DNA of 64,000 bases from Taudactylus pleione (Eukaryota > Chordata > Amphibia > Anura > Myobatrachidae): NCBI GenBank assembly GCA_031769625.1, contig JAUIMM010000519.1:739501-803500 (forward strand), written 5' to 3'. Below the pieces are notes generated by a model, which saw nothing but the letters and a program-made list of their open reading frames with translations, ran no database searches and was not told the DNA's origin. Both the position numbers and the translations under genes were made by a program. This document shows positions 22,231-32,429 of the stretch, one piece after another. Each line of letters opens with the position of its first letter. Positions within the stretch are counted from its first letter, which is position 1.

Positions 22231-23093
22231 TCAGTATATATATATGATGTACGAGGGGGGTAAATGTCCCTGATCATTATTGACCCCATAACACTCCTTG
22301 AGTTTAATCTTCCTGGTGAATTTGTATAGGTCGACTTTGCTAGTAAATATGTCGATATCCTGGGTAGGGACAAAGGATAAGCCTTTGTTTAAAACAGTTT
22401 TTTCATCAGGAGTGAGTGCCCTTGATGAATGGTTGAAGACTACATCTTCTTTTTGTATGTTTTTCTTGATCGTCCTCGACCACTGCCCTTCACGACGGGT
22501 TTTGGATCTGTAGAAAGGTCTGTCCTGGCCCGCGTGCGTACCCCTAAAGGGGGTCGCTGTGCTGATTTTTTTGGCTCCGTAGCACATTCTTGGTCACTAG
22601 AGGAGATTGCTCCTGCAGAGGAGTCAGTTTCCAATGGGAATCTGCGAGGTCTATAACGGGGTCTTCTTTCAGTCGTCGGGCCCCTGTTGTTGACCCATCT
22701 GTAAACCTTCAATTCCGCGTAATCGCGATTAACTGTTTGGAGCTTAGATTTTTTTAATTTAATCAGATCCGTTTTATATTGTTCTACCTGTTTTGTCAAT
22801 TTGGATAATATATCCGTTGACACCTCAGGTTGCAACTGACTCAACCGGGAAGATTCAAATTTAGCAATGTTTGTCTTAGCCAGAGCTAATTGTCTGGCGG
22901 ACTCCTCGATAACCAGTAGAATTAGATCAAAAGAGCATCTATTAAGTATGGCAGCCCATCTTCTGCAAAAGCCAGGGTTATATCTCCCGATTGTTGGAAT
23001 ATTTTTGATCCTAAAACCACGGGGTATTTTCTTCTCCCGATAATAATCGGACAGTGTAACTCCGTGTAGGTAGAAATCTACCTCTTGAATCAA
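22231..23093 (-). pseudogene. Penelope-like element N-terminal ORF fragment
   Basis: Minus-strand coding fragment. The open piece 23093-22440 (217 codons) has an N-terminal region (PRGFRI..P..GRYNPGFCRRW) followed by a helical, probably coiled-coil stretch and a basic SR/RR-rich tail. After a frame change it continues at 22587-22231 with VVFNHSSRALTPDEKTVLNK and GLSFVPT, the conserved region leading into the Penelope RT. Penelope RT proteins characteristically have a FNLS..L...E..LL..GL.F.P motif here. The RT catalytic domain does not follow. It lies inverted next to its own 3' part. Confidence 0.7.
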
Positions 23094-23104
23094 TACACTT
23101 CCTT

Positions 23105-24061
23105 GATGTAGCTGTGTCAGTTAATCAGAAATTAGAAATCGGCACCACGATCTATTTCAAAGCCACAGACAGGAATACGTTTCTACAAGCGGGTAGTTTC
23201 CACCCACCAGCTCTCAAAAAAAGATTGCCATTCTTACAGTTTCTCCGTATCATACGGATCTGCAGTGACCCAATAGATGCCAGATAACATGTTACTTAAA
23301 TTCTTGTCCAGAGGGTATAGTCCCCAACTACTCAAAGCAGCGAAAACTCAAGCTCTTCAAAGTTCTAGAATGGCAGCTCTCAACAACACAAAAAAACTTC
23401 AAAAGAATCCAAAATACTATGGGTACAGGATTTTTCCAACAAATCACGTGACCTGATACACACTGCCAAATCAATATGGCCCATTCTCACGACGCATCCC
23501 TCCCTGAAGATGCTCCAAGGTACTAGGATAACCCCTGCATTTAAAAGGGGCCGTAACATTAAAGATCGAATTGTGCACAATGATATCTCTCAACATAAAC
23601 CGCAAACCCCTGTCCGTTTTTTCACCAAAAAGCCAGGCAATTATAAATGCACTGGCTGCATAACTTGTAGTCATTTAGAAACAGGCAATACCTTTGTCCA
23701 TCCTCACTCTGGTCGTAAACTACACATTAGGTATGCCCTAATGTGTACCAGTCGTTTCGTAGTGTACTACATACGTTGCCCATGTGGTCTTCTTTATATT
23801 GGTAAGACCACCAGGCAACTTAAGGAACGCATGGCTCTGCACCGTTCGAATATCAGAGCTGCCTTAGAGGGCAAAGAAGTTGATCAGCCTGTGGCTAAAC
23901 ATTTTAGGGATTTTAAACATGGTTTATCCACGCTACGGTGTAAAATGATAGATTGGATTCCCCCTAACATCCGAGGTGGTGATAGAGGACGGATCCTTCT
24001 GCAACATGAATCACGCTGGATCCATAATCTCCAAACGCTCCATCCTGGCGGTCTTAACTAA
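23105..24061 (+). pseudogene. Penelope-like RT thumb and GIY-YIG endonuclease fragment
   Basis: From 23105 the reading frame gives YFKATDRNTFLQAGSFHPP, the segment just after the RT palm in Penelope-like elements. After stops and a frameshift, 23510-24061 (183 codons) is open. It contains a CxxC..C-type zinc-binding segment (KCTGCITCSH) and the nuclease motif VVYYIRCPCGLLYIGKTTR near residue 84-103, with R and H/N residues downstream as in GIY-YIG nucleases. The open piece ends at a natural-looking stop. The RT catalytic region is absent, so the copy is dead. Confidence 0.85.
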
Positions 24062-24389
24062 ATTAATTCATATACTTGCTTTTTGTAATTGTTTCTCCCC
24101 CTGCTTCTTCCCTTTTATATCTAATCATTTGGCTGCATACGATATCAGATTATACACAGCCTCTAATGTTCATTTACAGTCTAGTTGTTCTCTGTTTGTA
24201 GGACTTGTTTCTTATTTGTATTTATGTTACCTAGGTGATGGGTTACACATTAGTGCACACGCCCCCTTGCGATGATGTTGACTCAGGCGCTTTGGCGCTA
24301 CCAGTGACGTCATCGGACTCCAGACGGGACGACACAGCGTGGTGCAGGCACACAGGGTAAACACTATTTAAGGTATGTTATCATGTTGT

Positions 24390-24440
24390 TTTTTCATGTC
24401 TTGATAAAAGTGAATGTCACTGAAACGTTGACATCTAGCA
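24390..24440 (+). ncRNA. Degenerate hammerhead-like core (possible)
   Basis: The 3' flank of the Penelope piece reads TTGATAA, then AGTG-AATGT-CACT (a 4-bp stem), then GAAAC. This has the layout of a hammerhead core (CUGAnGA, stem II, GAAA), with TGTC before and GACA after as potential pairing arms. Penelope-like elements are known to carry hammerhead motifs in their terminal repeats. Two catalytic-core positions differ from consensus, so this copy would be inactive, and chance cannot be excluded. Confidence 0.3.
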
Positions 24441-24578
24441 ACAGTCTTGCTGTCAGTTCTTTGAAGCTGTAAAGTCTTCTTGAGTGCCTTCCGCTATTCC
24501 TGGGATATTCGTGCTGATTGCATTCGGGAAGGGCACCGGAGCCATACTCACCTATATTGCGAATGCCGGGTCCACTGG

Positions 24579-24607
24579 GATTATATATATATATATATAT
24601 ATATATA
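24579..24607. repeat. (TA)n microsatellite
   Basis: Pure TA run of about 14 units ending in ATAATAAT. Confidence 0.9.
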
Positions 24608-24724
24608 ATAATCATGTAGTTCTCTGTAGCAGCCAGTGCGCCAAAAATCATAAACATCGGACGGCATTGATCCATATTGCCAGTGGCAGAGAAAAAATTC
24701 TGTTGTCATCCACCTTAATGTCTA

Positions 24725-25148
24725 CCCCATGCAGTGTCCCTTATATAGTGCCCCCAGTAGTGGTCCCCCCTATGCAGTGCCGCCAGTAGTGCCTCTTATA
24801 TAGTTCCCCCAGTAGTGGTCCCCCCTATGCAGTGCCCCCAGTAGTGCCCCTTATATAGTGCCCCCAGTAGTGGTCCCCCCTATGCAGTGCCCCCAGTAGT
24901 GTCCCTTATATAGTGCCCCCAGTAGTGGTCCCCCCTTTGCAGTGCCCCCAGTAGTGCCTCTTATATAGTGCCCCCAGTAGTGGTCCCCCCTATGCAGTGC
25001 CCCCAGTAGTGCCCCTTATATAGTGCCCCCAGTAGTGGTCCCCCCTATGCAGTGCCCCCAGTAGTGCCCCTTATATAGTGCCCCCAGTAGTGGTCCCCCC
25101 TTTGCAGTGCCCCCAGTAGTGCCTCTTATATAGTGCCCCCAGTAGTAG
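24725..25148. repeat. 55-bp GTGCCCC/CAGTAGT minisatellite
   Basis: About seven to eight nearly identical copies of a 55-bp unit built from GTGCCCCTTATATAGTGCCC, CCAGTAGTGGTCCCCCCTAT and GCAGTGCCCCCAGTA. Copies differ by single bases (TATGC/TTTGC, CCCCTT/CCTCTT), with alternating variants that suggest higher-order duplication. Confidence 0.95.
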
Positions 25149-25653
25149 AGCTCCAGGACTCTGCAGTGCAGATACAGCAGGGAGGGATCTGTGCTGTGTG
25201 GCTGCTTTGTAAATCTTCACAGGCTGCCGTGTAAACAGCAGCCTATGAAGGTTATCGGGGGCTGAACGCCACCTGAAAGTGGCGTTCAGTAACACCATCA
25301 AGTTCCGAAAAAAATGCTTTTTCGGAACTCGATGAATAGCCCTGACACTTATTTTTTCAAAAAGTATGTGAAAATGTTAATTTTCACATACTTTTGTGAA
25401 AAATAAGTGATGATGAATAGGCCCCAGAGTTTTATTGTGACGCCATGTTTATGTTCTATTATGATTTGTTTAATATTTAGCAGAATTTGCAGACATGATA
25501 AAGCTGACAGAATAATATGTTATTTCAGCCAAATCATGAACCCTGCACAAGAGGTGCTTATTCATCGACTCAAAAATTTGTTTAAAAATGGTCCTTCTTC
25601 ATAACGGAAATACATTTTTTTCTGTACTTATTGCACATGCTGCAAACATGATA
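25149..25653. mobile_element. Truncated MITE with nested hairpins
   Basis: Contains hairpins GAACGCCACC..GGTGGCGTTC-like (about 25263-25289), AAGTTCCGAAAA..TTTTCGGAACTC (about 25299-25330) and AAAGTATGTGAAAA..TTTTCACATACTTTT. It ends GATGATGAATAGGCCCC at about 25425, matching the right end of the next MITE. A left terminus is not visible. The remaining sequence to 25653 is unassigned. Confidence 0.5.
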
Positions 25654-26451
25654 GAGGGGCCTATTTATCAACACTAAAATAATGCTTTTAAGGTCATTTT
25701 CCTTAATTAACGTTATTTTAGTATTCATGAAGAGACTTAACACAGGATATATCACTGATATCTCCTGGTTAAGTCCCCCTGCGTTAATTTCCACGCTCAT
25801 TAGTACATTAGTATGGGGATGTGGAAAATATGCTCTTCATCAAATTCCGAAAATTATGTATTTTCGGAATATGATGGAGTTACTATTTGCCACTGTGAGG
25901 TAATGAATAGCAGGTGACACTTACCTGCTTCCAGCGTGTGCAGGTCCCCCGGCATCTCCCTCCGGCGCTTTGGTCCCTCCTCTGGCTCCAGTGGCTGTTC
26001 TGAGACGTGTTCTCCAAAGAGAACACAATAAAGTTTAGAAAAAAAAACTTTTTTTTCTTTTCTTCTAAACTGTACTGTGTGCTGCTGGGAGACCACGTGT
26101 CAGAGCAGCAGGACGGAGCCGGAGGAGCTGCAGAGGGCAGATAAGTGCGGGGACGGGGGGAGGTATGCGTTGACACGAAATACCGCAGCTGTAGGCAGTG
26201 CTATGCATTCGCTGGTTTTACAGATGTAACAGAGCATGCGCAGCACTATTTCCAGCTGCGGTAAGTTAGAGCAGGCAGGGATAACTATCTATTTCCTGAA
26301 AAGCTGTCATCGCAAAAATGACAGCTTTTCGAAATAGATAATTATGGAGAGGAGGAATGATTAATTCCTCCGGTAATTAGGTAGAACTCCATGCGAGTTC
26401 TAAACCTAATTATCTCCAGAGAATTTTTAGGTATGATGAATAGGCCCCAAA
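25654..26451. mobile_element. MITE with GGGGCCTATTYATCA ends
   Basis: The left end is AGGGGCCTATTTATCAACA and the right end the complement of GGGGCCTATTCATCATACC. Internal hairpins include TTCCGAAAATTATG..CATAATTT-like sequence near 25846-25875 and GAAAAGCTGTCAT..ATGACAGCTTTTC at about 26296-26329. No transposase. Superfamily not determined. Confidence 0.6.
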
Positions 26452-26460
26452 GTCTTACAT

Positions 26461-27246
26461 GAAGTTGCTTTTAGAAAAGGTCCAGCATCAGAAATATAAG
26501 TGGACTATCTGTGGAGATCTAAAGGTCGGTGCACTTTTTCCAGGATTGTAGCTAGGTTACACCAAGTAATGTTGTATTTTTATGTGAGTGAGATGGAAGG
26601 GACAAACTAAACCATTACAATCAGGAGGATTGGCCAAAATGTACTTTTCCAGGCAAGAAAAATGTTATGAACAGTTCTGTTGTTGACCCTGATGAAGTGT
26701 ACCTTCCTTCTTGCACATCAAGCTTGGACTTATGAAAAACTTTGTTGAAGTGATGTATAAAACACAAACTAGAATCACATATTTGAAAAATAAATTTCCC
26801 CAGATCAGTGATGGACAGATTAAAGTTCTAAGTTATTTTTGTAAGCCCTCAGTTCAGAGAATCGCTAAGAGGTGGGAGACTGAAGGAGGGATGAATGAAG
26901 CTGAGAAAGCTGCATGACACAGTTTCAAATGTGTCTGCACAAACTTTTTGTGGAATCATAGGACCAAACACTGCTTCGAAATTGTGGGTGACTTTCTTAC
27001 GTCTTATAAAGCTAAGGGGCACAATATGAGGTTCATTTCTTGGACTCTTCGTTGGACTTTATTCCAGAAAACATGAGTGCGGTGAGTGATGAACGTGCGG
27101 AGCATTTCCATCAGGACATTTCTAACATGGAAACGCATTACCAAGGCAAGTGGAGCCCCAATTTGCTGGCTGACGACTGCTGGAATCTTAAGAGAGACAT
27201 TCCTGAGGCAAAGTACAGCAGAAAATCAAACAAAGCTTCTTTTTAA
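26461..27246 (+). pseudogene. Decayed copy of a recurrent uncharacterised protein family
   Basis: Pieces of one protein are readable in order. YKWTICGDLKV is at about 26499. HIKLGLMKNFVEVMYK then FPQISDGQIK form the open piece 26711-26917. SLDFIPENMSAVSDE, FHQDISNMETHYQGKWSPN and LADDCWNLKRD(I)PEAKY form the open piece 27040-27246. From memory, the same motif series occurs in many animal genomes as multicopy uncharacterised proteins, so it is probably carried by a mobile element. I do not know its function. The first piece ends at a stop and the second is in another frame, so this copy is broken. No element termini were identified. Confidence 0.55.
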
Positions 27247-27436
27247 AAAAACCAAAAAGACATTTTATTCTTTGGATGAGTGACAACAGACAAATGACCT
27301 ACTCAGAGGTCTGCAAAGAACAAATAGTACATCAATAATACACAGTACACATATTAGATAACATTAGTACAAATAAATTCCATATCTACATTATAAGGAA
27401 GTCTCATCTAGTATTTATATTTTACGAAAAATAAAG
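27247..27436. other. No gene seen
   Basis: AT-rich spacer. Confidence 0.4.
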
Positions 27437-27624
27437 GTGTAGTGCAGGGGTGGCCAATCAGTCAGAAGCAAAGAGCCAAAAAATACCTGTAGCTAAGCTA
27501 AAGAACCGTCAGGAAGCGCTTGCAAAAATTGGGCGTAGATGGGGCGCAGCCTAGTTGCACAAGGCCACGCCCCATTTTTGTGCGCACGCCTTTGCTATGA
27601 CATTTGCAGATGCATGACCTATTT

Positions 27625-27722
27625 GTGTCCCTTATGTAGTGCCCCTGTATTTGTGTCCCTTAAGCAGTGCCCCCTGTATTTGTGCCCCCTAAAGTAGTGC
27701 CCCTTAAGCAGTGCCCCCAGCC
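27625..27722. repeat. Short GTGCCCC-type minisatellite
   Basis: Three to four copies of TGTATTTGTGTCCCTTA plus GCAGTGCCCC. Same core as the larger arrays in the window, here clearly inside a hAT element. Confidence 0.65.
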
Positions 27723-27750
27723 CAGTACTTACCTGATCACGCTGCTTGTG

Positions 27751-28122
27751 CAGGGGCGTTTCTAGAGAGGAGGGGGCCTATGTGCAGTCTCCGACATGGG
27801 CCCCCTCCTCTCCGCTGTGCGCCGCCAGTGCCGGAGTTATAGACTCTTGGCACTAGAGTGTGCCCAGAGTCTATAGTGTATGCACAGGTCACCGGGAAAA
27901 GGGCCGCGGCGGCTATTTTCCCTCATTTGCGCATGCGCAAATGATGGGAAAATGGCCACCGTGGCCATTTTCCAGTCGTTTTACAGCGCCGGACCCCCCG
28001 CCGACGTGGGACTTCTGAGAGGTAAGTAATATTATGGGTGCATGGTGTGCGGTGTTGGGCCCCCCTGGACCCAGGGGCCCATGTTCCCCGCACACCTTGC
28101 ACCCATTATAGATACGCCCCTG
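27751..28122. mobile_element. hAT MITE (CAGGGGCGT ends), second copy
   Basis: Same family and orientation as 7835-8223, with ends CAGGGGCGTTTCTAGA and the complement of CAGGGGCGTATCTATA. It is inserted in the element 27445-28349. The flanking octamers TGCTTGTG and TGGCTCCT are not a clear duplication. Confidence 0.88.
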
Positions 28123-28357
28123 TGGCTCCTGCTGTTGCTGCCTCTGACTGGATCCAGCAGGCGCGCGGAGCAGGTCATGATGTCACCTGCGCAATGCATC
28201 ACTGGGAACGCTGGCCTCTGAAGCGATCAGAGGCTTCTTTAGTCTCCGATTGCTTTAGAGACCAGCGTTCCCAGTTCCAGTGAGGGGAGCCGCATCGTAG
28301 AAACAAAAGAGCCGCATTCGGCACGAGAGCCACGGGTTGGCCACTCCTGGAGTAGAG

Positions 28358-28699
28358 AAAGAAAAAGATAAGATTGATGATAAGGTTACTTTTTTTTTAT
28401 TAATAGAGTTTTGTTACGTTTCTCAATGGGTGTGAACAGAATGGAAAACAGGGGAAGAGGGGGAGAGTTCAATCAGTAAATTAATAAAGATGAGATGAAA
28501 CCAATAAGATTCATATTATGGTATGCAACTATTGAAAGACAAAAATCAGTGCAATGGAATCTAATGAGGGTGGAAGAAGCGATGGGAAGGGGAGTGGGGT
28601 GGCCAAAAAACTAGACTAAAAATGCAAGTATAAAGAGGAACACGGAGGGAATATTAGTAAAGGAGAAAGGATAGGGTAACAGGAAAAGAAGGAATGCTG
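28358..28699. other. No gene seen
   Basis: Possibly LINE 3' flank; nothing definite. Confidence 0.4.
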
Positions 28700-29480
28700 G
28701 GAATTACAATGAGGAACAACTGACTATGCGTCAGGGTCTGATGATATGAAACCCAGGGAGACCAAAGTGGTAGGTGTTCCAGATGGAATTGATCGGTGCA
28801 GTAGTGAAGAGAGGCTCTGATCTTTTCCAGTTTGCTGCTTTCGAGGAAATACTGTAGCAGTGTGCAATTGGGATTGGTCTAGGCAGAAAAGAGTATGAGA
28901 GATGCAAAGGGAGACAGAGTTTATCAATTTATGAACAAAGATCCAATATAGTAGTATATATTTTGTATGTATGTGTGCTGGTTGCCTCAATTCCTCCAGC
29001 ACCTGTCTGATGATGAAGGGTAGATGGCTCGTAGACGGATAAGGACCAATTACTAGCTATACAATTAACTATAAACATTTTCCTTTATTCTAACCCAAAT
29101 AGATGATTTTGCAGTATTTACTCTAATCCAGGCCCACTCCTCATGGTCCAGGGACTCCTCTATGTCCACCACCCATGCCAACTCATGTAGGCCCTTTTCA
29201 GGTTGGCCATGCTCCTGCAGTGTATCATATAGTAGATAATTAAAGCCCTGAGAGGGCGAAGGCTGAAGCCAAAGTGTTTCTAGGAGAGTATATTGATTCC
29301 TGGAAGTGGTGCTAACTAGCAAAATATGAAAACGCCTGGTCTGAAAGTATTATAAAAAAAGTACCTTGTAGGTAGGAATATGAAAGCGATCCTGTAGAGC
29401 CAAGCACTCAGGGAAGGAGGGCAATGACGCATTGTCCCTTAGGAATTTAATATTGTTTTTTGTCCAATGGAAAAATCTAG
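28700..29480 (-). pseudogene. Tx1/L1-like ORF2 C-terminal fragment
   Basis: Minus-strand pieces read NIKFLRDNASLPSFPECLALQDRFHIPTYKV (as separate short matches), then LHELAWVVDIEE..DHEEWAWIR, then KSSIWVRIKENVYS. This follows the order of the region after the RT in vertebrate Tx1/L1-type ORF2: an L..W..DLG-like segment, W..I, then S..V...E..YK. The frame is interrupted and the following C-terminal zinc-finger region is not readable. The family assignment rests on motif order only. Confidence 0.45.
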
Positions 29481-29586
29481 AGATGAATTCATACCCAGAG
29501 GGAAGAGTTGGTTGTTTCAGAGAGTGGACATACTGTATGTTGAGGATTTTTATGGAGATTTATAAAAGCTTGGAAAGAGATAAAGT

Positions 29587-29705
29587 GGAGAGAGATAAAG
29601 TACTATCCAATCAGCTTCTAACTGCCATCTTACAGGCTGTTTTGAAAAATGTCAGTTAGGAGCTGATTGGTTTGTTGTTTATGTCTCTTAACTTTATCTC
29701 TCTCC
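29587..29705. mobile_element. Small palindromic MITE
   Basis: Inverted arms GGAGAGAGATAAAGT (29587) and ACTTTATCTCTCTCC (29691-29705), with inner arms CCAATCAGCTTCTAACTG (29607) and CAGTTAGGAGCTGATTGG (29653). The hairpin-like layout, length near 120 bp and lack of coding capacity fit a MITE. No target duplication identified. Confidence 0.65.
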
Positions 29706-30657
29706 AATACTTGATATACTGTATCTCCCCCTTAGAATAAGTTGAAAGACCCTAACACAGTAGACCCAGATTGTCAATGTGAATCTAAAGGTAGGAAGTA
29801 GGAGTCCTGACCAGAATAGAGAACTCAACAACAACAAGGAATTGAATCCGCACTAGAAAAAATATAAATTGGTCTACACAGATGAGCCTATAATTGGCAC
29901 CTAAATATTTGTTACACAAAAACCAACTCAAAGTATTCCATATACAGAATAGAGAACTCACAGAGATGATTGGGCTTATGTAATAGGGTGCGACTTGCAG
30001 TTGCTGCGGGAGCTCCTGCAAGTTTTCTCGTATCTTTAAAGCGGCAATGGTTTTAAAGGCAGAACCAGATTGGTGAAGTACTCTCGTGGGTCATCCTACT
30101 GTGGCTGTGAAGCAGTAGAGACAGGAGCCAGCAGAGGACGTCCCTGCTGTGATGCCCTGAAGAGACCTGAGCAGGTGGAGGACAAAAACGTAAAACGGAG
30201 ACAAAGCAGGTGGACAAGAAGGAAGTAAAAAATAAAAAAATATATAAAAGACACAGAAAACAAGGTCCACACACATAAATAAATAAACCCAAGCAATACG
30301 AGGCACAACAGATAATAATAATCTCTGTAAACTGCTGCATAATATATAGGTATTTTATACACGAAGCCAGGATAAGATAGTGTGGAGAGAACTGCATTGT
30401 TGCACAGGTATGTTATATTCCTTGGTGGATTTTATTCCATGCCCAAAACCCAGGGAGGAGGGGGGATCATATGATTGCTGGTATACATTGGAAAACTATC
30501 GCCGTGTACAAATTGGTCTAAATCATGGGAATGGTTTTGTTTGGAGGTGGATCCAGTTGGAATTTTCATTGGTGGACTGTTGCTAAGCAATTACATCCTG
30601 ATGATGATCGGAAGTATTTATTTTTGTATGGAATTTGTTATATAATTTGGCACCTGT
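29706..30657. other. No gene seen
   Basis: May include more LINE remnants, but no motif is readable. Confidence 0.4.
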
Positions 30658-30789
30658 GGGGTAGATTTACTAAAGCTTCTAAAACAGACAAGTGGTGTAG
30701 TTACCCATAGCAACCAATAGGATTCTGATTGGTTGCTATAAGTAACACCACCACTTGTCTGTTTTAGAAGCTTTAGTTAAATCTACCCC
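30658..30789. mobile_element. Near-perfect 130-bp palindromic MITE
   Basis: GGGGTAGATTTACTAAAGCT at the left is mirrored at the right (AGCTTTAGTTAAATCTACCCC). The arms extend inward through TTCTAAAACAGACAAGTGGT and a TTGGTTGCTAT/ATAGCAACCAA core, so almost the whole element folds into one hairpin. CTGT occurs next to both ends, but I cannot decide the target duplication or superfamily. Confidence 0.8.
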
Positions 30790-31497
30790 TCTGTGTTTCT
30801 AATGTGTGATCCGAGCATATGCCTATAAAAACTTTGCAAATACAGGGGTGTCATGTCATCGCGCAAAAAGAAATGTCTTTTGGGATGTATCTCCACATTT
30901 CACCTTACCTGGGTAGTTATCATGTGTAGGCTGATAATGGAAGAGTCATGCATGGTCTATTTAGAAGTAAGGGTTGTGTGTGTATCATATATTCAGGGCA
31001 TTACCGTTCCACAACAATACCACCATTGTGTCTTTAGCTAGAAAAGAACTGAGAAGACGCACTTCTGGTCAAGGGAAGCAGTGATTTTATTAAATATCAG
31101 GTTTACATACCATAATGCTCCGCATTTTTTAATTTACCCATAAATGTTTCTCCGAAGCCAGATTTAATAATTAAAAGGCTTAGGTTGCACTCTCAGGAGG
31201 GAGATGTGACAAAAAGAGTTGGCTGATAAATGTCAAAGATCAGCCTGTGTAGTTTTACAATCGCAGTTAGAAAAAAGATAGAGCAGGGCGTAGGATAAGC
31301 AATTCTCCCAGAAATAAATTAAGTATATTTTTTTAATATTATATCTAAAAATATTTTGTTGCTTTCATATTGTAACTGTACTGGGGATTTTCTGGTCCTG
31401 TTTGTATTTGTTTGTTATTCATTCCTAAATGCTTGATTTAAAAATACATTTATATACAGAAGCTAATTGGCAATGCTGATTGTCAGAGGACCTGTCA
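30790..31497. other. No gene seen
   Basis: AT-rich, unassigned. Confidence 0.4.
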
Positions 31498-31550
31498 GAG
31501 GCTCCATGTATGTATATGACCATAATATAAATAAATAAATGGAGTCTTGT
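31498..31550. repeat. Left arm of inverted repeat around a MITE
   Basis: GGCTCCATGTATGTATATGA and onward to TAAATGGAGTCTTGT is the near-complement of 32430-32477. The arms are about 900 bp apart and enclose the MITE at 31632-32228. Confidence 0.75.
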
Positions 31551-31631
31551 GCAGATTACAGGTTAGCGCTGACTATTTAAACAACTTTTAATAACTTTGA
31601 CTATCAGTAGCCGAATATCAGGAGAGACATT

Positions 31632-32228
31632 GGGCCTGATTCAGCCCGGACGCTATTTGCGGCCGCTCGCTGACTAAAAGGGGCCGGCTATTTAAATCAT
31701 GTGTTCGTACTGCGTCGCGTACAGCCGTCCACTAAGTAATAGCGAGCGGCCGCACTATGTGCTCGCACCTGTATAAAGACGCCCCTTTGCCACTCGCAAC
31801 ACACGTCATCTCCGGCAGTTGTAGGATTAATCGGGAACATCGAGAGCCATCGGAGCTGCTCGCATCGCTTGTGGGAGCCTTTTCCCACCACAACATTGCG
31901 AGCAACTCTGGCTAAAATACAACCCAGTCACGTGTGTAATGACGCTACTTTGCTAATTATGCACACCCATTAAACGCTGTTCTGAGGGTAGGGCACAGCT
32001 GCGTTCACACATCCACACCCCGTTTACAAGCACCTTCCCCTGTTACCACCCACAAACGGCACTATCTGTCACTCAAAATAGCGGCCCGACTGCGGGCTAC
32101 GGGCGATCACTTTCTCATCGCAATGACTGGTTCACGCACGCGCATTGCGACTCATACGCATGCGCAGATTGCGAAAAATCGCTCAATGCGAGCGAACGCA
32201 GCATAACGTCCAGGTCTGAATCAGGCCC
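31632..32228. mobile_element. Harbinger MITE, TSD ATT/TTT
   Basis: A 597-bp element with ends GGGCCTGATTCAGCCCGGAC and the complement of GGGCCTGATTCAGACCTGG. Flanking triplets are ATT and TTT. It is related throughout to 3533-4130 and 20084-20647 (shared CCTGTTACCACCCACAA segment). Confidence 0.85.
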
Positions 32229-32429
32229 TTTGTCTCGTTCATTCAGTGTGGATACATTTCAACAATTTGTTATTAACCGCTTCCGTTGTTGTTTTTCTAG
32301 CTACCAGAAAGACAAGATATTTTCTTTCATATTATACCCAATATCCATGGTTGCTCGGCTGTGAAACTATGCACATCGGTGCATAGATACAGCAACAAAA
32401 AGAGCGACATTGTTTCAAATGACTCTATA

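Larger units (their letters stand above)
22107..24480. mobile_element. Penelope-like retroelement with inverted 5' part
   Basis: Two pieces of one retroelement lie head to head. An N-terminal coding piece is on the minus strand (23093 down to about 22231). A C-terminal piece with the RT thumb and GIY-YIG endonuclease is on the plus strand (about 23105-24061). The RT core between them is missing. The junction lies within about 23094-23110. This is the structure expected from an inversion during target-primed reverse transcription. The 3' flank up to about 24480 probably contains the element's terminal repeat. Outer limits are approximate. Confidence 0.75.
27445..28349. mobile_element. hAT element (CAGGGGTGGCCAA ends) with a nested hAT MITE
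   Basis: Ends CAGGGGTGGCCAATCA and the complement of CAGGAGTGGCCAACCC. Flanking octamers GTGTAGTG (27437-27444) and GAGTAGAG (28350-28357) agree at 6 of 8. A second hAT MITE occupies 27751-28122. A hairpin pairs GAACGCTGGCCTCTGA with the related segment near 28255-28275. Non-autonomous; no transposase seen. Confidence 0.8.

Noticed and set aside
22440..23093. Intact 217-codon host gene
   Set aside because: Its N-terminal motif, coiled coil and continuation in the next frame match a Penelope-like ORF, with the GIY-YIG piece of the same element next to it.
24725..25148. CRISPR-like regularly spaced repeats
   Set aside because: Tandem units without unique spacers in a clearly vertebrate, transposon-filled context; this is a minisatellite.
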